This document shows positions 4,962 through 5,915 of a stretch of 5,915 nt of DNA, in pieces. Each line of letters begins with the position of its first letter. Position 1 is the stretch's first letter. The position numbers and the translations under genes are program-made. Origin of the DNA: Cyanobacteriota bacterium (GTDB lineage: Bacteria > Cyanobacteriota > Cyanobacteriia > Phormidesmidales > Phormidesmidaceae); NCBI GenBank assembly GCA_027483425.1, contig JAIXUR010000233.1, positions 1-5,915 on the forward strand. Direction: 5' to 3'. The notes beneath the pieces were generated by a model. It made no database searches and was not told the DNA's origin. It saw nothing but the letters and a program-made list of their open reading frames with translations.

Positions 4962-5471
4962 CCCATAGCCCCGTGGATAGTTGAAACATCCATCTCTGGG
5001 GGTAACTGTGGTTCTTTTCTCAGCCTGATTTCTTCAGGGTTTAGGTTCTGATAGGGGGAGCTTGAAAAGAGCTTTCTCGGGTGCTACATTACCCAAGTTT
5101 TTGCTTTGCCAGATTCCCGTATTCTAAGCTATGTAGAGTTATCTGGAACTGAAGTTTTTAAACTAAAAGCTTGCTTTTCCCTCGGGCAAGTCTAGCCACG
5201 AAAACACCGCAGAATTTTGCTTCCTCTTTAGGGCGCAGAGTCTCCCCCCTACCTGGAGGATATCTGTTTTCCAGAAGGCTTCTAGCTGTCGGGAATCATG
5301 AGTGCCAAGATCTGGGCTGCCAATGATTGCCATGGACAAAGGCGGAAGGGGAGGATCATTAAAATATCTATGTGATCCGTATTGGGGGCCAGAGCCCACG
5401 GGTCCGCGGGTGAACTCGGGCTATTCTAGCTACGGTATCCAACGTGCCACGCAACCCAGGTCTCTAACTCT
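4962..5471. other. Intergenic region between the importer promoter and queC
   Basis: I see no credible gene here on either strand. It holds the decayed dispersed repeat listed separately (5179-5288), a small AAAAGC/GCTTTT palindrome at about 5165-5178 and a 6-bp inverted repeat GGATCA/TGATCC with a 14-base loop at about 5353-5378. The queC promoter must lie here or be shared with something outside, but I could not pick out a convincing -35/-10 pair. A short weak inverted repeat TGGAT/ATCCA lies near 4974-4992. Confidence 0.6.
5179..5288. repeat. Dispersed intergenic repeat, decayed copy
   Basis: This is the counterpart of 4-143 in the same orientation. CCCTCGGGCAAGTCTAG (5179-5195), AGAATTTTGCTTCCTC (5211-5226), GGGCGCAG (5230-5237) and CCCCTAC followed by GGATATCTG-like sequence line up with it. 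About 24 bases are missing between the first two blocks, and the 3' arm of the hairpin is lost, so the palindrome is broken. Confidence 0.6.
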
Positions 5472-5915
5472 ATGGTGCAGTCCAGCTTAAAGCCCAGGGC
5501 CATTGTGCTGCTCTCCGGCGGTCTGGATTCGGCCACCGCCGCCGCTCAGGCGATCGCCGATGGCTATGGGATCGTGGCCCTGTCCCTAGACTACGGCCAG
5601 CGACACCAGCGAGAACTCGACGCAGCTAGGGCGATCGCGGCTCATTTTGCGATCGCCGATCACCAGATCATCGTGGTCGATCTGGCCCAGTGGGGCGGCT
5701 CTTCCCTGACTGACCTGGCGCAGCCGCTCCCCCAGGCGGGCCTCGGGGCGGGCATTCCGTCCACCTACGTGCCGGGGCGCAATACAGTGTTCATTGCCCT
5801 GGCCCTGGCCGAAGCTAAGGGGGCCGAGGCCGTGTATTTGGGCATCAATGCGGTGGATTATTCTGGCTATCCCGACTGTCGGCCCGGGTATTTGGCGGTG
5901 TTTCAGCAGTTGGCC
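5472..5915 (+). CDS. queC: 7-cyano-7-deazaguanine synthase QueC (5' part, cut by window end)
   Basis: The first 148 residues of a protein normally about 220-230 long. QueC is the cytoplasmic ATP-dependent ligase that converts 7-carboxy-7-deazaguanine and ammonia to preQ0, in the queuosine tRNA-modification pathway. The ATP pyrophosphatase-type loop SGGLDS (15-20), LDYGQRH (39-45), STYVPGRN (97-104) and GINAVDYSGYPDCRP (124-138) are all QueC signatures. The C-terminal zinc-binding cysteine cluster would lie beyond the window. The ATG at 5472 is chosen because an in-frame TAG at 5427-5429 lies upstream with no other start between; GTG at 5475 is a weak alternative. The ribosome-binding site is poor (CCAGG near 5456). 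It contains three HIP1 octamers. It is divergent from the importer cassette and shows no functional link to it. Confidence 0.95.
   Translation, partial: MVQSSLKPRAIVLLSGGLDSATAAAQAIADGYGIVALSLDYGQRHQRELDAARAIAAHFAIADHQIIVVDLAQWGGSSLTDLAQPLPQAGLGAGIPSTYVPGRNTVFIALALAEAKGAEAVYLGINAVDYSGYPDCRPGYLAVFQQLA

Noticed and set aside
4976..4990. GTTGAAAC-like motif resembling a CRISPR repeat end
   Set aside because: It occurs once, with no regularly spaced copies or spacers.
5058..5071. GAGCTTGAAAAGAG as another end of the inverted-repeat element
   Set aside because: It matches only with a four-base gap in the diagnostic part and has no partner end or target duplication nearby.
5163..5399. 78-codon open frame on the minus strand
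   Set aside because: It overlaps the decayed repeat, has no recognisable domain, no clear ribosome-binding site and no conserved neighbour.

Overview
The window looks like a piece of a cyanobacterial chromosome. The cyanobacterial HIP1 octamer GCGATCGC occurs at least seven times (starting near 1368, 3399, 3601, 4544, 5550, 5631 and 5649). The transporter proteins resemble the cyanobacterial NrtA/NrtB/NrtD and CmpA/CmpB/CmpD families. A filamentous, Leptolyngbya-like genome is a guess from base composition and repeats only.

Layout. A minus-strand cassette fills about 146-4960. It starts with a promoter (4932-4961) and a ~275-nt leader holding a c-di-AMP (ydaO/yuaA type) riboswitch. An ABC importer in the order permease (3802-4650), Tat-exported substrate-binding lipoprotein (2219-3625) and ATPase (1278-2123) follows. 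A small inverted-repeat element with a degenerate 80-bp tandem duplication (1069-1278) sits behind the ATPase. Next comes a second copy of the same promoter and riboswitch leader (731-1040), which drives a universal stress protein gene (146-730). At the right edge, divergently oriented, is the first 148 codons of queC (5472-5915, cut by the window end). The 0.5 kb between the promoter at 4961 and queC holds a decayed dispersed repeat whose better copy lies at 4-143, so related repeats bracket the cassette.

How the parts fit. Two separate transcripts, one for a nitrate/bicarbonate/taurine-family importer and one for a stress protein, carry near-duplicate c-di-AMP riboswitches and near-identical promoters. 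They therefore probably respond together to c-di-AMP, a messenger tied to potassium, osmotic balance and, in cyanobacteria, carbon and day-night control. Both leaders begin almost exactly with a 10-nt strand complementary to the 3' arm and tail of a hairpin near the leader's end, which suggests a terminator/antiterminator switch. Base changes between the two copies preserve pairing, so they give internal comparative support for the RNA structures. The importer's substrate is not settled: the binding protein keeps the family framework but differs from NrtA at several places that I recall as nitrate contacts.
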